Positions 36,578 to 44,723 of a DNA stretch of 64,000 bases are shown one piece after another. A program made the translations under genes and the position numbers. The stretch spans positions 1 through 64,000 of the forward strand of contig NDWX01000004.1 of assembly GCA_002855745.1 (NCBI GenBank). The letters are read 5' to 3'. Every line of letters begins with the position of its first letter. Position 1 is the stretch's first letter. The notes under the pieces were generated by a model. It was not told the origin of the DNA. It did no database searches and worked only from the letters and a program-made list of their open reading frames with translations. This stretch comes from Thermofilum sp. NZ13. GTDB lineage: Archaea > Thermoproteota > Thermoprotei > Thermofilales > Thermofilaceae.

Positions 36578-37164
36578 CTCGCTCGCCTGATGAGCGATGG
36601 CTCACCCTACGCCGGAAGGCTCTTGAGCAGCTGGAACTACACAAAAAGGAAGGACGCGTTGACGCCGACATCCTGTGGCTCTTGGACATCGTGAACTCCA
36701 CGGAGAGCTACTACACTACGAGTAGCTGTAGCGGCCGGATACAGGTAATAGCGGGGCAGCATCCTGGCGAGAAGGGTAGATTGAGGGTGCTGGCTAAGTG
36801 GCACAGGCCCATCGCCCCTGAGGAGCTACTGCTTGTTTTGAACGCTACAAGCGAGGAGAATGTATGGTTCTCAATCCACCCGCCCATAATGCACATTGTG
36901 GCCCGAGATATACCCTCGGCTAGACGACTGCTCATTGCTGCCAGAAACTCCGGTTTTAAGCACAGTGGCATACAGGGCTTGGGTAAAAGAATAGTCGTGG
37001 AGATAATGTCCATGGAGAAGCTGGAAGCACCGCTGAGGCTTAAAGGCCTGGACATAGTAAGTCCAGAAAGATACCCTTTGCTTGTCGATGCCGCGAACGA
37101 GTTGCTACTACGCGGGAAGAGCAGGCTGGGGAAGCTCGCAGAAGCATTTAAGAAGACTTTTTAA
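36574..37164 (+). CDS. taw3: tRNA(Phe) 7-((3-amino-3-carboxypropyl)-4-demethylwyosine-N4)-methyltransferase
   Basis: A 196-aa archaeal Taw3/TYW3 protein that methylates N4 in the wybutosine pathway at position 37 of tRNA-Phe. TTSSCSGRIQVI is the family signature, followed by WHRP, WFSIHPPIMHI and a GFKHSGIQGLGKRIVVEI strand. It starts at GTG 36574 inside the stop codon of the phosphorylase gene. The other wybutosine enzymes (Taw1, Taw2) are not in the window. Confidence 0.92.
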   Translation: MTRSPDERWLTLRRKALEQLELHKKEGRVDADILWLLDIVNSTESYYTTSSCSGRIQVIAGQHPGEKGRLRVLAKWHRPIAPEELLLVLNATSEENVWFSIHPPIMHIVARDIPSARRLLIAARNSGFKHSGIQGLGKRIVVEIMSMEKLEAPLRLKGLDIVSPERYPLLVDAANELLLRGKSRLGKLAEAFKKTF

Positions 37165-37217
37165 ACCCAGTGCGGTAGCGCCTAGAAGGCTTCTGTTTCC
37201 AAGTTTTTAGCTTAAAG

Positions 37218-37610
37218 TTACGAGTGCAGTGGGATGAACCTGCATACCTTGCAACCGCATCTATTCATGCTGCTCTCGAGCCCGACTATCTCGTCGCTGT
37301 AAGCTTTAACGTAAAGCACATCGGTGCACAGACCCTCGGTCGTGTGGAGGTGCAACCTGCTCCGAATAGCTTCTTTCCTGCGCTCAATCTCAGAATCTAT
37401 GAGACTGCCGCGTCGAGGTTCGTAGCTGATAATAAGCACCCCCTCGCACTCGTGAGGGGCCGTGAAGTGAAACTTCTCGTCGAGGAAACTTCTAACAGCC
37501 ATGTTTACGATATGAGACCTGTTTGTCCCCATGACGTTAGCGAGCCTTTCGACGTCGCTCGCCAGATCACTTTCAAGGCTAACCCCGAACCTAACCTTGC
37601 AGCGCTTCAC
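37218..37610 (-). CDS. NikR-like metal-responsive repressor
   Basis: A 130-aa ribbon-helix-helix regulator with an ACT-like metal-sensing domain. The N-terminal VRFGVSLESDLASDVERLA and NRSHIVNMAVRSFL form the DNA-binding part. LHLHTTEGLC gives H87, H89 and C95, matching the NikR metal site in position; the fourth ligand, His76 in E. coli NikR, is Glu here. A cysteine-rich tail (NRCGCKVC) is added, so the sensed metal may not be nickel. It lies last in the operon after the permease (4-bp overlap), which argues that it controls this transporter, probably through the GTGCAC sites at 39164-39274. Confidence 0.83.
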   Translation of the reverse strand: MKRCKVRFGVSLESDLASDVERLANVMGTNRSHIVNMAVRSFLDEKFHFTAPHECEGVLIISYEPRRGSLIDSEIERRKEAIRSRLHLHTTEGLCTDVLYVKAYSDEIVGLESSMNRCGCKVCRFIPLHS

Positions 37611-38416
37611 CCCTTCCCACCTCGTGCGAGCGCGACGAGGTAGACTGCGAAGAGCGTAAGACCAAACGCGGCGGATGGGGCTATGTCGAGCGCTAAAGCG
37701 ACCATAAGTCCGATAACCCCGGAAAGCACGGAGACCGCTATGCTAATCCACAGCACGTCCCCCGAGTTTCGGGCGATCGAGACCGCGATGGCTGATGGTA
37801 GTAGCAGGACCACGTGCTCCAGCACGAAGCCTACCACTCTCAGAAGCCCCACGCTCGCGACGGTGAGCAGCGCCACAACCGCGTAGTCGTGTAGCCTAAC
37901 ATTCAAGCCTATAAGCATCGCGTAGTCCCTGTCAACCCCTATCAGGACCTCCTTCCTGTAGAGTACAAGGCTGAGAGCCGCTACAGCGGCCGAGACCGCG
38001 AGCGCGTAAGCCACATCACTCCAAGTCGAGAGCAGGGGGTCGCCCAGAATGTACGACCAAAGGCTGACTTGAGCGGGGAACTTGGTCAAAATGTAGTACA
38101 TCGCGGCGACGCTCGCCGAGGTTGTGAAGGCCACGAAAACCGATGTGGCTATGTTCTCGTCTACACCTCTCTGAACCAGGTACATCTGCAGAAACGATAG
38201 CGGCACGCTGATCACTATAGCGAGGGTTGTCGGGTCAACCCCCGTGATCGCTGAAAGCATGTACCCTAAGGCTATTGAGAGGAGAGAAGCGTGCGGAAGG
38301 GCTGAAGCAAAGAAGTTCAGCTTTCTCACCGTTACGATCGGGCTAAGTGAGCTGAAAGCAATCGACGTTGAGGCGATGAGGATAATCCAGCGCGGGTCCA
38401 AGTACATATAAATCAC
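37607..38416 (-). CDS. Metal ABC transporter permease, ZnuB-like
   Basis: A 269-aa membrane protein of the ABC-3 family that forms the channel for Zn, Mn or a similar ion. About eight hydrophobic spans are seen. FFASALPHASLLSIALGYML near the N-terminus and RVVGFVLEHVVLLLPSAIAVSIA near the end are characteristic. It abuts the ATPase gene with no gap and overlaps the regulator by 4 bp. Confidence 0.92.
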   Translation of the reverse strand: MIYMYLDPRWIILIASTSIAFSSLSPIVTVRKLNFFASALPHASLLSIALGYMLSAITGVDPTTLAIVISVPLSFLQMYLVQRGVDENIATSVFVAFTTSASVAAMYYILTKFPAQVSLWSYILGDPLLSTWSDVAYALAVSAAVAALSLVLYRKEVLIGVDRDYAMLIGLNVRLHDYAVVALLTVASVGLLRVVGFVLEHVVLLLPSAIAVSIARNSGDVLWISIAVSVLSGVIGLMVALALDIAPSAAFGLTLFAVYLVALARGGKG

Positions 38417-39169
38417 CTACGCTATCACGTGCAAGCACTTCTCGATAAGCAGCACACCGTCTCCGTAAGCCTTTCGGAGCATATCAAGCTTGAAGATGTC
38501 TCGAGGCGAGCCTACAGCCTTTATGCCGCGGTTGAACACTATGATGTACCTGCTAAGGTTGATCGTGAGAACTGGGTCGTGGGTCGTTAAGAGCACCATC
38601 TTTTCTCTGGAGATCCTTTGAATAAAGGATAAAATATCTTCCCTAGCCCTTGGATCCACCCCTGAGAACGGTTCATCTAGAAGAAGGATCGGAGTGTCTC
38701 TGGCCAAAGCCCTGGCTATGAGAATCCGCTGCAACTGCCCCCCGCTGAGATCGCTGAGCCTTTTATCCGCGAACTCCTCAGCTTTCACTGCCTTTAAGTA
38801 CTCTCCAGCTCTGCTTCTACATTCGCGATCCTTGCACCTTCTCTCTGACCTCAGCGTAGCCTCGATCAGCTCTCTGCCGGTTATCGGGTAACCATACTCG
38901 ATATTCGAGATTTGAGGAACATAACTCATGAAACGCCCAGCAGCTAGCGGGTTTCCCGTGACCTCTGATCCGTTAACGAGAATCTTGCCCTCCACCGGCT
39001 TGAGAAGACCCATGAGAACCTTGAAGAAGGTAGTCTTGCCCGCGCCATTTGGCCCTAGCACGGTTATTAAGCCAGCACCGCTCACTGAAAAGTTCTCCTT
39101 TGTTAAGATGTACTCCGAATTGTAGGCAAACGTAAGGTCTACTACACGTAGCTCTACTTCCTTGTGCAC
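38417..39169 (-). CDS. Metal ABC transporter ATPase, ZnuC-like
   Basis: A 250-aa ATPase. Walker A is LGPNGAGKTT, the Q loop is MSYVPQIS, the signature is LSGGQLQR, Walker B is ILLLDEPFSGVD and the switch His is in LLTTHD. A short Cys/Arg-rich insert (RRCKDRECRSRAG) lies around 113-126. The GTG start at 39169 coincides with the first GTGCAC palindrome, so repressor binding there could block initiation. It is divergent from the binding-protein gene. Confidence 0.93.
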   Translation of the reverse strand: MHKEVELRVVDLTFAYNSEYILTKENFSVSGAGLITVLGPNGAGKTTFFKVLMGLLKPVEGKILVNGSEVTGNPLAAGRFMSYVPQISNIEYGYPITGRELIEATLRSERRCKDRECRSRAGEYLKAVKAEEFADKRLSDLSGGQLQRILIARALARDTPILLLDEPFSGVDPRAREDILSFIQRISREKMVLLTTHDPVLTINLSRYIIVFNRGIKAVGSPRDIFKLDMLRKAYGDGVLLIEKCLHVIA

Positions 39170-39274
39170 GTTAAAACCACCAAGCTTAAATAATCGTGCA
39201 CATATAAGTAGTTTATGCCGGGGTGATTACCCTAATGTGCACAAACCAGGTAAAGTCGAAGAGTGATAGTGCAC
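39164..39274. promoter_or_regulatory. Divergent metal-transport promoter with four GTGCAC palindromes
   Basis: Identical GTGCAC hexamers lie at 39164-39169, 39196-39201, 39237-39242 and 39269-39274. Spacings from start to start are 32, 41 and 32 bp, a mirror-symmetric layout. The second abuts CATATAAGTA (39201-39210), a TATA-like element that can serve either strand. The first covers the ATPase start codon and the third overlaps the ATG of the binding-protein gene. These are the best candidates for the operator of the NikR-like regulator. Confidence 0.65.
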
Positions 39275-40170
39275 GAAATAAAACGTTACTCGCCGTTTCC
39301 GCAATACTTGCGCTTACCGTGGTAGCCATCTTTGCAGTTTATCTTCTTGCTCCCAAACAGCCTCCTCAAAGTAAAACGGGGATAGTTGTTGCTGTTACGT
39401 TTTACTCTCTTAAGCCTGACCTCGACCAGCTAGTCTGTAGCGGCGACTCCGTCTTCTCGGTAACCCCCTCGGGCGTGGATCCCCACGAGTACCAGTTGAC
39501 CCCAAGTGACGTTGCTAAGCTGCGGGACGCTGACATCATCGTCTCAACTGCTCATACTCCTTTCGAGACGCAGATAAGGGATCTCGTCAGCAGAGGCGAG
39601 ATAAAAGCTGTTCTAATCGAAATCCCGAGCATTCCCGGCGTAAGCATCAAGTTGAACCCTGCGACGGGACAGCCGAACTACCATTGGCCGATATACGACC
39701 CCGAGAACTACAAGATCTACATGGTCTACGTGGAAAAGAAGCTTGAGACGCTTAGACCGGAGTGTGCTGAAACATACAGGTCGAACCTCAAAAACCTCAT
39801 AGAGAAGGTGAGCACAATCGAGAACGCTACTAGAAAGCTGAACTTTTGCGCCGTAGCTACTTCTCCGCCAGCGCAGTACGCTGTTGAGTGGGCTGGCATC
39901 AGGGTCAAGTACCTTCTTGTAAAGGAAGAGGACCTGCCTGCCACTCCCGAAGACCTGGCAAGAACAGAGAGTAGCCTCAGCAGTGGCGAGTGCAAGCTTA
40001 TAGTAGTAGTGGGGTCAACCTCCACGCAGGTTGCTCAGAAAGCTCTAGAGCTCGCTGCCCGTCACAGCGTGCCATACATAGCAATTCCAGATCCCATTGC
40101 TCCCGACAGCACTCTCAACAAAATTTTCAAGGTATCCCAGGAGTTAACTAAATTACCCCCATCTGGCTAG
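39235..40170 (+). CDS. Metal ABC transporter substrate-binding protein, ZnuA-like
   Basis: An approximately 311-aa cluster A-I binding protein that captures the metal outside the cell. A hydrophobic anchor (about 18-38) precedes the mature part. PSGVDPHEYQLTPSDVAKLRDADIIV holds a conserved metal-binding His, NYHWPIYDP another candidate, and AARHSVPYIAIPDP a third. ATG at 39235 is preferred because the TATA at 39201-39210 would start the transcript a few bases before it; GTG at 39223 is open too. It is the divergent partner of the ATPase/permease operon. Confidence 0.9.
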   Translation: MCTNQVKSKSDSARNKTLLAVSAILALTVVAIFAVYLLAPKQPPQSKTGIVVAVTFYSLKPDLDQLVCSGDSVFSVTPSGVDPHEYQLTPSDVAKLRDADIIVSTAHTPFETQIRDLVSRGEIKAVLIEIPSIPGVSIKLNPATGQPNYHWPIYDPENYKIYMVYVEKKLETLRPECAETYRSNLKNLIEKVSTIENATRKLNFCAVATSPPAQYAVEWAGIRVKYLLVKEEDLPATPEDLARTESSLSSGECKLIVVVGSTSTQVAQKALELAARHSVPYIAIPDPIAPDSTLNKIFKVSQELTKLPPSG

Positions 40171-40188
40171 AACTTCTTGGCGGTGAAA

Positions 40189-40416
40189 ATGTCCTCCAGT
40201 CCAAAGAAGCTTGATGACACGGCTGTAAGCATCCTGAAAGCTCTAGCAACATTTACGCAGCCGGCATCCTGCAAAGAAATAGCCGAGAAAGCGGGTCTAG
40301 ACGTTAGAAAAGTCACTGGGAAGATCCGAGGTCTAGTTAATCAGGGCTTGGTTGAGAAAGCCGGGGAAGGTAAGTACAGAATAACCGACAAAGGCAGGGA
40401 GGCAATAAAAGCCTAA
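40189..40416 (+). CDS. Small winged-helix DNA-binding protein
   Basis: A 75-aa protein with a typical winged-helix core: CKEIAEKAGLDVRKVTGKIRGLVNQGLVEKAGEGKYRITDKGREAIKA. It resembles MarR-like or archaeal transcription-factor modules. It lies 18 bp after the metal-binding-protein gene and may be co-transcribed with it. ATG at 40189 follows GGTG; TTG at 40177 is the longer option. Confidence 0.78.
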   Translation: MSSSPKKLDDTAVSILKALATFTQPASCKEIAEKAGLDVRKVTGKIRGLVNQGLVEKAGEGKYRITDKGREAIKA

Positions 40417-40465
40417 GCGTCCTAAGTTGAGAAAGAACTTTTTTTATCTTTGTGCCTTTTAGAGC

Positions 40466-40523
40466 TCTGGGATGAAGACCGCTGGAACTGCTGATGCGTG
40501 ATGTAGGCTAGGACACCTGACCC
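40466..40523 (+). ncRNA. Candidate C/D-box guide sRNA
   Basis: Box C GGGATGA (40469-40475, one mismatch to RTGATGA), box D' CTGA (40491-40494), box C' GTGATGT (40498-40504, one mismatch) and box D CTGA (40517-40520) occur in the right order. The D'-C' gap is 3 nt and the guide before box D is exactly 12 nt; the guide before D' is 15 nt. TTTTTTTATC at about 40438-40447 sits about 27 bp before box C, as expected for a TATA box. It lies between two genes. The RNA would direct 2'-O-methylation; I could not assign a target. Confidence 0.5.
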
Positions 40524-40577
40524 CGTTAACCTGCGTAGCGATTAAATGGTTAAATAGGAGGGATGCTACGCTAGCTT

Positions 40578-41501
40578 ATGCAAAGCAACCAGTCAAAGAA
40601 CATCGGGGTACTCTGGTACACCGAGTGGCTTAGCCCGCTCGAGGCGCACATCCACGGCATAGAGGAGTTACTATACGACGGTCGGACGAAGTACCAGAGA
40701 GTAACCATCGCGAAAACGGGGTCCTTCGGGGTGGCTCTTTTCCTAGACGGATATGCGCAGAGCACAGAGTACGACGAGTTCATCTATCACGAGAGCCTAG
40801 TTCACCCAGCAATGCTCACGCATCCCAATCCGAGGAAAGTACTCGTCGTGGGAGGGGGTGAAGGCGCGACTATCAGGGAGGTTCTGAAGCACAAGACAGT
40901 GGAACGCGTGGTGATGGTTGACATTGACGGAGGGCTCGTCGAGCTAGCGAAGAAGTACCTTTGCAAATGGCATCAGGGCTCTTTCGACGACCCTAGAGTG
41001 GAGCTAGTGATAGCAGACGGAAAAGAGTTCATCGAGAACACTAGCGAGAAGTTCGACGTTGTAATACTTGACCTCACGGATCCTCTTAAAAACACCCCCG
41101 GTGTCCTACTTTACACGAAGGAGTTCTATGAAGGCGTAAAGAAAATACTGAACGCGCAGGGCGTTATGGTCACGCAGGCTACCTCTACGAGGTACTACCT
41201 CGAAGCATTCGCAGTTATAGGCAACACCGTTGGCGCCGTCTTTCCCGTCTCCCGCCTCTACAAGGTATTCGTCCCAGCATTCTACAGCGAGTGGGGCTTT
41301 GCCCTCGGATCAATGGGGCGCGACCCGCTCAGTATCCCAAGGAGTGAGCTTCAGGAGAGGCTCAGCAGGCTCGATCTCCGCTTCTTGGACATGGATAACT
41401 ACTACCACTTATTCAAAATCCCCCGCTACATGGAAGAGCGGATGAAAGAGTACACGTGGATATCGACGATTGACAGACCCCTCGAAATAAGCCTCGGTTA
41501 G
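40578..41501 (+). CDS. speE: Polyamine aminopropyltransferase (spermidine synthase family)
   Basis: A 307-aa enzyme that transfers aminopropyl groups from decarboxylated S-adenosylmethionine to a polyamine acceptor. FLDGYAQSTEYDEFIYHESLVHPAM, VLVVGGGEGATIREVLKH (cofactor loop), VVMVDIDGGLVELAKKYL and VVILDLTDPL are the family motifs. Hyperthermophile members often accept agmatine or make long-chain polyamines. The C-terminus overlaps the convergent biotin carboxylase gene by 4 bp. Confidence 0.93.
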   Translation: MQSNQSKNIGVLWYTEWLSPLEAHIHGIEELLYDGRTKYQRVTIAKTGSFGVALFLDGYAQSTEYDEFIYHESLVHPAMLTHPNPRKVLVVGGGEGATIREVLKHKTVERVVMVDIDGGLVELAKKYLCKWHQGSFDDPRVELVIADGKEFIENTSEKFDVVILDLTDPLKNTPGVLLYTKEFYEGVKKILNAQGVMVTQATSTRYYLEAFAVIGNTVGAVFPVSRLYKVFVPAFYSEWGFALGSMGRDPLSIPRSELQERLSRLDLRFLDMDNYYHLFKIPRYMEERMKEYTWISTIDRPLEISLG

Positions 41502-42961
41502 AAGCGAGCCCTGGCGAGCAAACGCCAGTAGCTGACTTTCTGCGCTCTATCCTGTGCGCCTCTCTCTCTTCTCTCAGCGGGTGATGCCGCACCTTCCACA
41601 TCCCGGACCCGGTAAAGGCTCTCCTCCTCTAGTAGGCGAGTAGTGTACGTTCCATCCACAAAGCGTGGGTGCTGGAGGACGTTTACTAGGAACGAGCGGT
41701 TGTGTTTAACGCCTTCGATCACGAGCTCCTTCAGCGCCCTCACCAGCCTGCTCCGCGCAGCCTCGCGATTCTGCCCCCAGGAGACGATTTTCATCAGAAG
41801 AGGGTCGTAAAACTCCGGAACGGTGTAGCCCTCGTAGACGCCGCTGTCGACTCTGACCCAGGGTCCTGCGGGTAGTTCCAGACGGGATATTCTCCCCGGG
41901 GAGGGCATAAAGTTGCTCCATGGATCCTCTGCGTAGATGCGCGCCTCTATAGCGTGGCCGCTGTAGTTGAGCGATGATAAAGCTGATGAAAGCTGCTCGC
42001 CTGCGGCTATGAGTATCTGTTGCTCAACGATGTCGACGCCGGTGATCATCTCCGTGACGGGGTGCTCTACCTGTATTCTGGTGTTAACTTCGAGGAGGTA
42101 GAACTTCCTTTCGTCTAGGTCGAAGAGAAACTCGAACGTCCCAGCGTTCACATAATGGCAACTTTCGGCAGCTTTAACGGCCAGCTTTAACACCTCCTTT
42201 CTCTCCTCGGAGGTGATGGAAGGGGATGGGGCCTCCTCAATTACCTTCTGGAACCTCCTTTGAACGCTACACTCCCTTTCAAAAAGGTGTACTATTTTTC
42301 CGTGTTCGTCACCTAGGATCTGAACCTCGATGTGCTTAGCTCTGGGGAAGTACTTCTCGAGGTAAACCTCGCTTCTACTGAACGAGGCTGAAGCCAACCT
42401 AGAGGCTTTCTCAACTTTATCCCTCAGATCGCTAGGAGAACTTGCGACGAACATCCCGATACCCCCTCCACCTCCCGCTGGCTTCACGACTACGGGATAC
42501 CCTAGCTCCTCTGCGGCCTCCGGAGCCTCCTCTAGGCTGACGGGCTCAAGCGTCCCGGGAACCACCGGGATCCCGCTGCCGGCGAAAAGCCTTCTAGATG
42601 ATAGTTTGTCACCAGCCAGCTTTAAAACGCTTGGAGGAGGACCTATCCATGTGAGGCCGCTCTCCACAACCTCCTGAGCGAATTGAGCGTTTTGCGAGAG
42701 AAAACCGTAGCCGGGGTGGATAGCCTCAGCTCCGAGGCTCAGAGCAGCTTGCAGTATGGCTTTGGAGTTCAGGTAGCTGAGCTTAGGCTCGGGGGGACCT
42801 AAGCGGACTCTTTCATCGGCGAGCCTTGTATGAAGCGCATCTCTATCCGCGTCGCTGTACACTGCGACAGTTTTGATCCCCATGTCTTTCGCTGTTCGAA
42901 TTATTCTGACGGCAATTTCCCCCCTGTTAGCCACCAGTATCTTGCTGAAAACACCCCCCAT
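41498..42961 (-). CDS. accC: Biotin carboxylase subunit of acyl-CoA carboxylase
   Basis: A 487-aa ATP-grasp enzyme that carboxylates biotin. The N-terminal ILVANRGEIAVRIIRTAKDMG, KPAGGGGGIGM (ATP loop), the metal site in LLEVNTRIQVEHPVTE and HAIEARIYAEDP are all conserved. The length fits a stand-alone subunit without a biotin carrier domain. The C-terminal 30 residues (AASPAERRERGAQDRAQK) are low-complexity. It follows the TatD gene with no gap. Its carboxyltransferase partner is probably at 1902-3449, almost 40 kb away. Confidence 0.94.
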   Translation of the reverse strand: MGGVFSKILVANRGEIAVRIIRTAKDMGIKTVAVYSDADRDALHTRLADERVRLGPPEPKLSYLNSKAILQAALSLGAEAIHPGYGFLSQNAQFAQEVVESGLTWIGPPPSVLKLAGDKLSSRRLFAGSGIPVVPGTLEPVSLEEAPEAAEELGYPVVVKPAGGGGGIGMFVASSPSDLRDKVEKASRLASASFSRSEVYLEKYFPRAKHIEVQILGDEHGKIVHLFERECSVQRRFQKVIEEAPSPSITSEERKEVLKLAVKAAESCHYVNAGTFEFLFDLDERKFYLLEVNTRIQVEHPVTEMITGVDIVEQQILIAAGEQLSSALSSLNYSGHAIEARIYAEDPWSNFMPSPGRISRLELPAGPWVRVDSGVYEGYTVPEFYDPLLMKIVSWGQNREAARSRLVRALKELVIEGVKHNRSFLVNVLQHPRFVDGTYTTRLLEEESLYRVRDVEGAASPAERRERGAQDRAQKVSYWRLLARARF

Positions 42962-43759
42962 TTAGCGCCGACCAGTAGTACTAACGCCAAAGAACATAAA
43001 TGCGTTCTGGGTAGTCACCTCATCGACCTCCTCAAAGCTCATCCCTCTCAGCTCGGCCACCTCCTCGATGACTGCTCTAACGTTCAGGGGAGTGTTCACG
43101 CCCCCGCTCGGGGACAGGAAAGGAGCATCTGTCTCCGTCAGGATGCGCTCGAGAGGAAAGCTCTTAGCTATCTTGCGCATATTCTTGGTGTCCCTAATTT
43201 TGTAATTGACGGAGAAGTAGAAACCCGTGTCCAGAGCCTTTTTTGCCGCAGTCATGTTTCCGGTAAAGGAGTGCATCAACACCTTTTCTTCAAGCTTGAA
43301 GCTAGAAAGCATCTCGACGACCTCCTCTTCGGCTTTCCGGCTATGAATTACAACCGGTTTTCTAATCTTCTCAGCCAGCTCAAGCATTTCCAGGAAAACT
43401 TTCCTCGATCGAGAGTACTCTTCCTCATCTTTAACCCAGAACCTGTCGAGGCCTATTTCCCCAATCCCTACTATCGCCCCAGTATTGCGCTTCACAAGTT
43501 CCTTGTAGAGCTCGATCTCATCATCGCTCATTTCAAGTACTTGTACTGGGTGAAGCCCCATGGTTACGAACACCAGCCCTTGGTACCGCTGGCTCAAGCT
43601 CAGCGCCTCGAGCGCGTCCTCGAAATCCCTCTTTTTCTCCTTATCGAAGGGGAACGCGGAGGTCACTATGCCCCTCATCTGTCCTTTCGCTTCCTCCAGC
43701 ACCTTTGGTAACAGCTCTCTAAGACCAGGGTATGTCAGGTGGCAGTGAGCGTCGAACAC
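42962..43759 (-). CDS. TatD-family metal-dependent hydrolase
   Basis: A 265-aa TIM-barrel deoxyribonuclease-like enzyme. FDAHCHLTYPG contains the HxH metal site, IVGIGEIGLDRFW the Glu ligand, PVVIHSRKAEEEVV and MHSFTGNM further His ligands, and ETDAPFLSP the final Asp. Family members act as 3'-5' DNases in repair or as other hydrolases. It immediately precedes the biotin carboxylase gene, which looks like incidental co-transcription. Confidence 0.88.
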   Translation of the reverse strand: MFDAHCHLTYPGLRELLPKVLEEAKGQMRGIVTSAFPFDKEKKRDFEDALEALSLSQRYQGLVFVTMGLHPVQVLEMSDDEIELYKELVKRNTGAIVGIGEIGLDRFWVKDEEEYSRSRKVFLEMLELAEKIRKPVVIHSRKAEEEVVEMLSSFKLEEKVLMHSFTGNMTAAKKALDTGFYFSVNYKIRDTKNMRKIAKSFPLERILTETDAPFLSPSGGVNTPLNVRAVIEEVAELRGMSFEEVDEVTTQNAFMFFGVSTTGRR

Positions 43760-43820
43760 TTGTCGAAGTTCGCAGGAAAGCCTTATATTCGTTTGCGAGC
43801 TGTGAGTCTTCGGGTTTTTA

Positions 43821-44723
43821 ATGCTGTCAGTGGTAGCCCTGGAGTCAGAGACGAGGCGCCTGAGGGAGAGGCTGAGGGACTATATCCGCGAAGAGCTCTA
43901 TGAGAAAGAGCCCTTCATCGAGGAGCTCGTGTACGCTCTTGAGGGCGGCAAAATGATCCGCGGGACACTCGCGCTCTTCGTAGGTAAGGCACTGGGCGGC
44001 GATGCTGAACCAGCGTTACCAATAGCCTTAGCCCTAGAGCTCATGCACTCGGCCAGCCTTATCCACGACGATATAATCGATAAGTCTGAGGTGCGGAGGG
44101 GCAGGGCCAGCTTCTGGAAACGCTACGGATTGGAGAGAGCCATCGTTTTCCCGCACGTGATGATGGCCACCGCGATAAAGTATGTTGCCAAAGCGGGTAC
44201 GAGGGCTGTTATCGAGAGCATGGACGCGTGGTACAAAGCTGCTTTAGGGCAGCTGTGGGATATGGAGATACTAAAAGGGGTCGACCCGGGGGTTAGTTAC
44301 TTGGACGTTATTTCATACAAGACGGGCGCGGTGTTCGAGGCTTCAGCAGTTTTACCTATCTATGCGATACAGCAAGGAGAGTCAGCAGTAGAATACGCCA
44401 GGGTTTATGGCCTCTCCCTTGGTCGGGCATACCAGATTCTAGACGACTTAGTTGACGTAGAGAAGGGTGTCCGCGACAGCGGGAGTGTAATACAGCTACT
44501 TAGAGAGTCGCAGGGAAATCATCTGGATTACGCTGAGAAAAAGTTTGTGGGTGAAGTGGACAGAGTTTTTGAGAGTGCGGCTCGGCTATCCAGCTCGCTC
44601 GCATACTTTGCTAGGTACTCGTTGGAACTATTCCTACGCGAGTGCTCTTGCCAAGCCAGGAGAATCCTAGGGGACAAACTGGAATCTAGGTGGCGTCATT
44701 GGGGGCTACCGGACTACCAATAG
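43821..44723 (+). CDS. Polyprenyl (probably geranylgeranyl) diphosphate synthase
   Basis: A 300-aa trans-prenyltransferase. The first Asp-rich motif is SLIHDDIIDKSEVRRG and the second is GRAYQILDDLVDVEKG. GGKMIRGTLALFVG and SYKTGAVFEAS are conserved substrate sites. Chain length is inferred, since archaea need GGPP for membrane lipids. The methyltransferase gene begins 34 bp before its end, so the two are coupled. A geranylgeranyl-reductase-family gene lies 1.4 kb downstream. Confidence 0.88.
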   Translation: MLSVVALESETRRLRERLRDYIREELYEKEPFIEELVYALEGGKMIRGTLALFVGKALGGDAEPALPIALALELMHSASLIHDDIIDKSEVRRGRASFWKRYGLERAIVFPHVMMATAIKYVAKAGTRAVIESMDAWYKAALGQLWDMEILKGVDPGVSYLDVISYKTGAVFEASAVLPIYAIQQGESAVEYARVYGLSLGRAYQILDDLVDVEKGVRDSGSVIQLLRESQGNHLDYAEKKFVGEVDRVFESAARLSSSLAYFARYSLELFLRECSCQARRILGDKLESRWRHWGLPDYQ

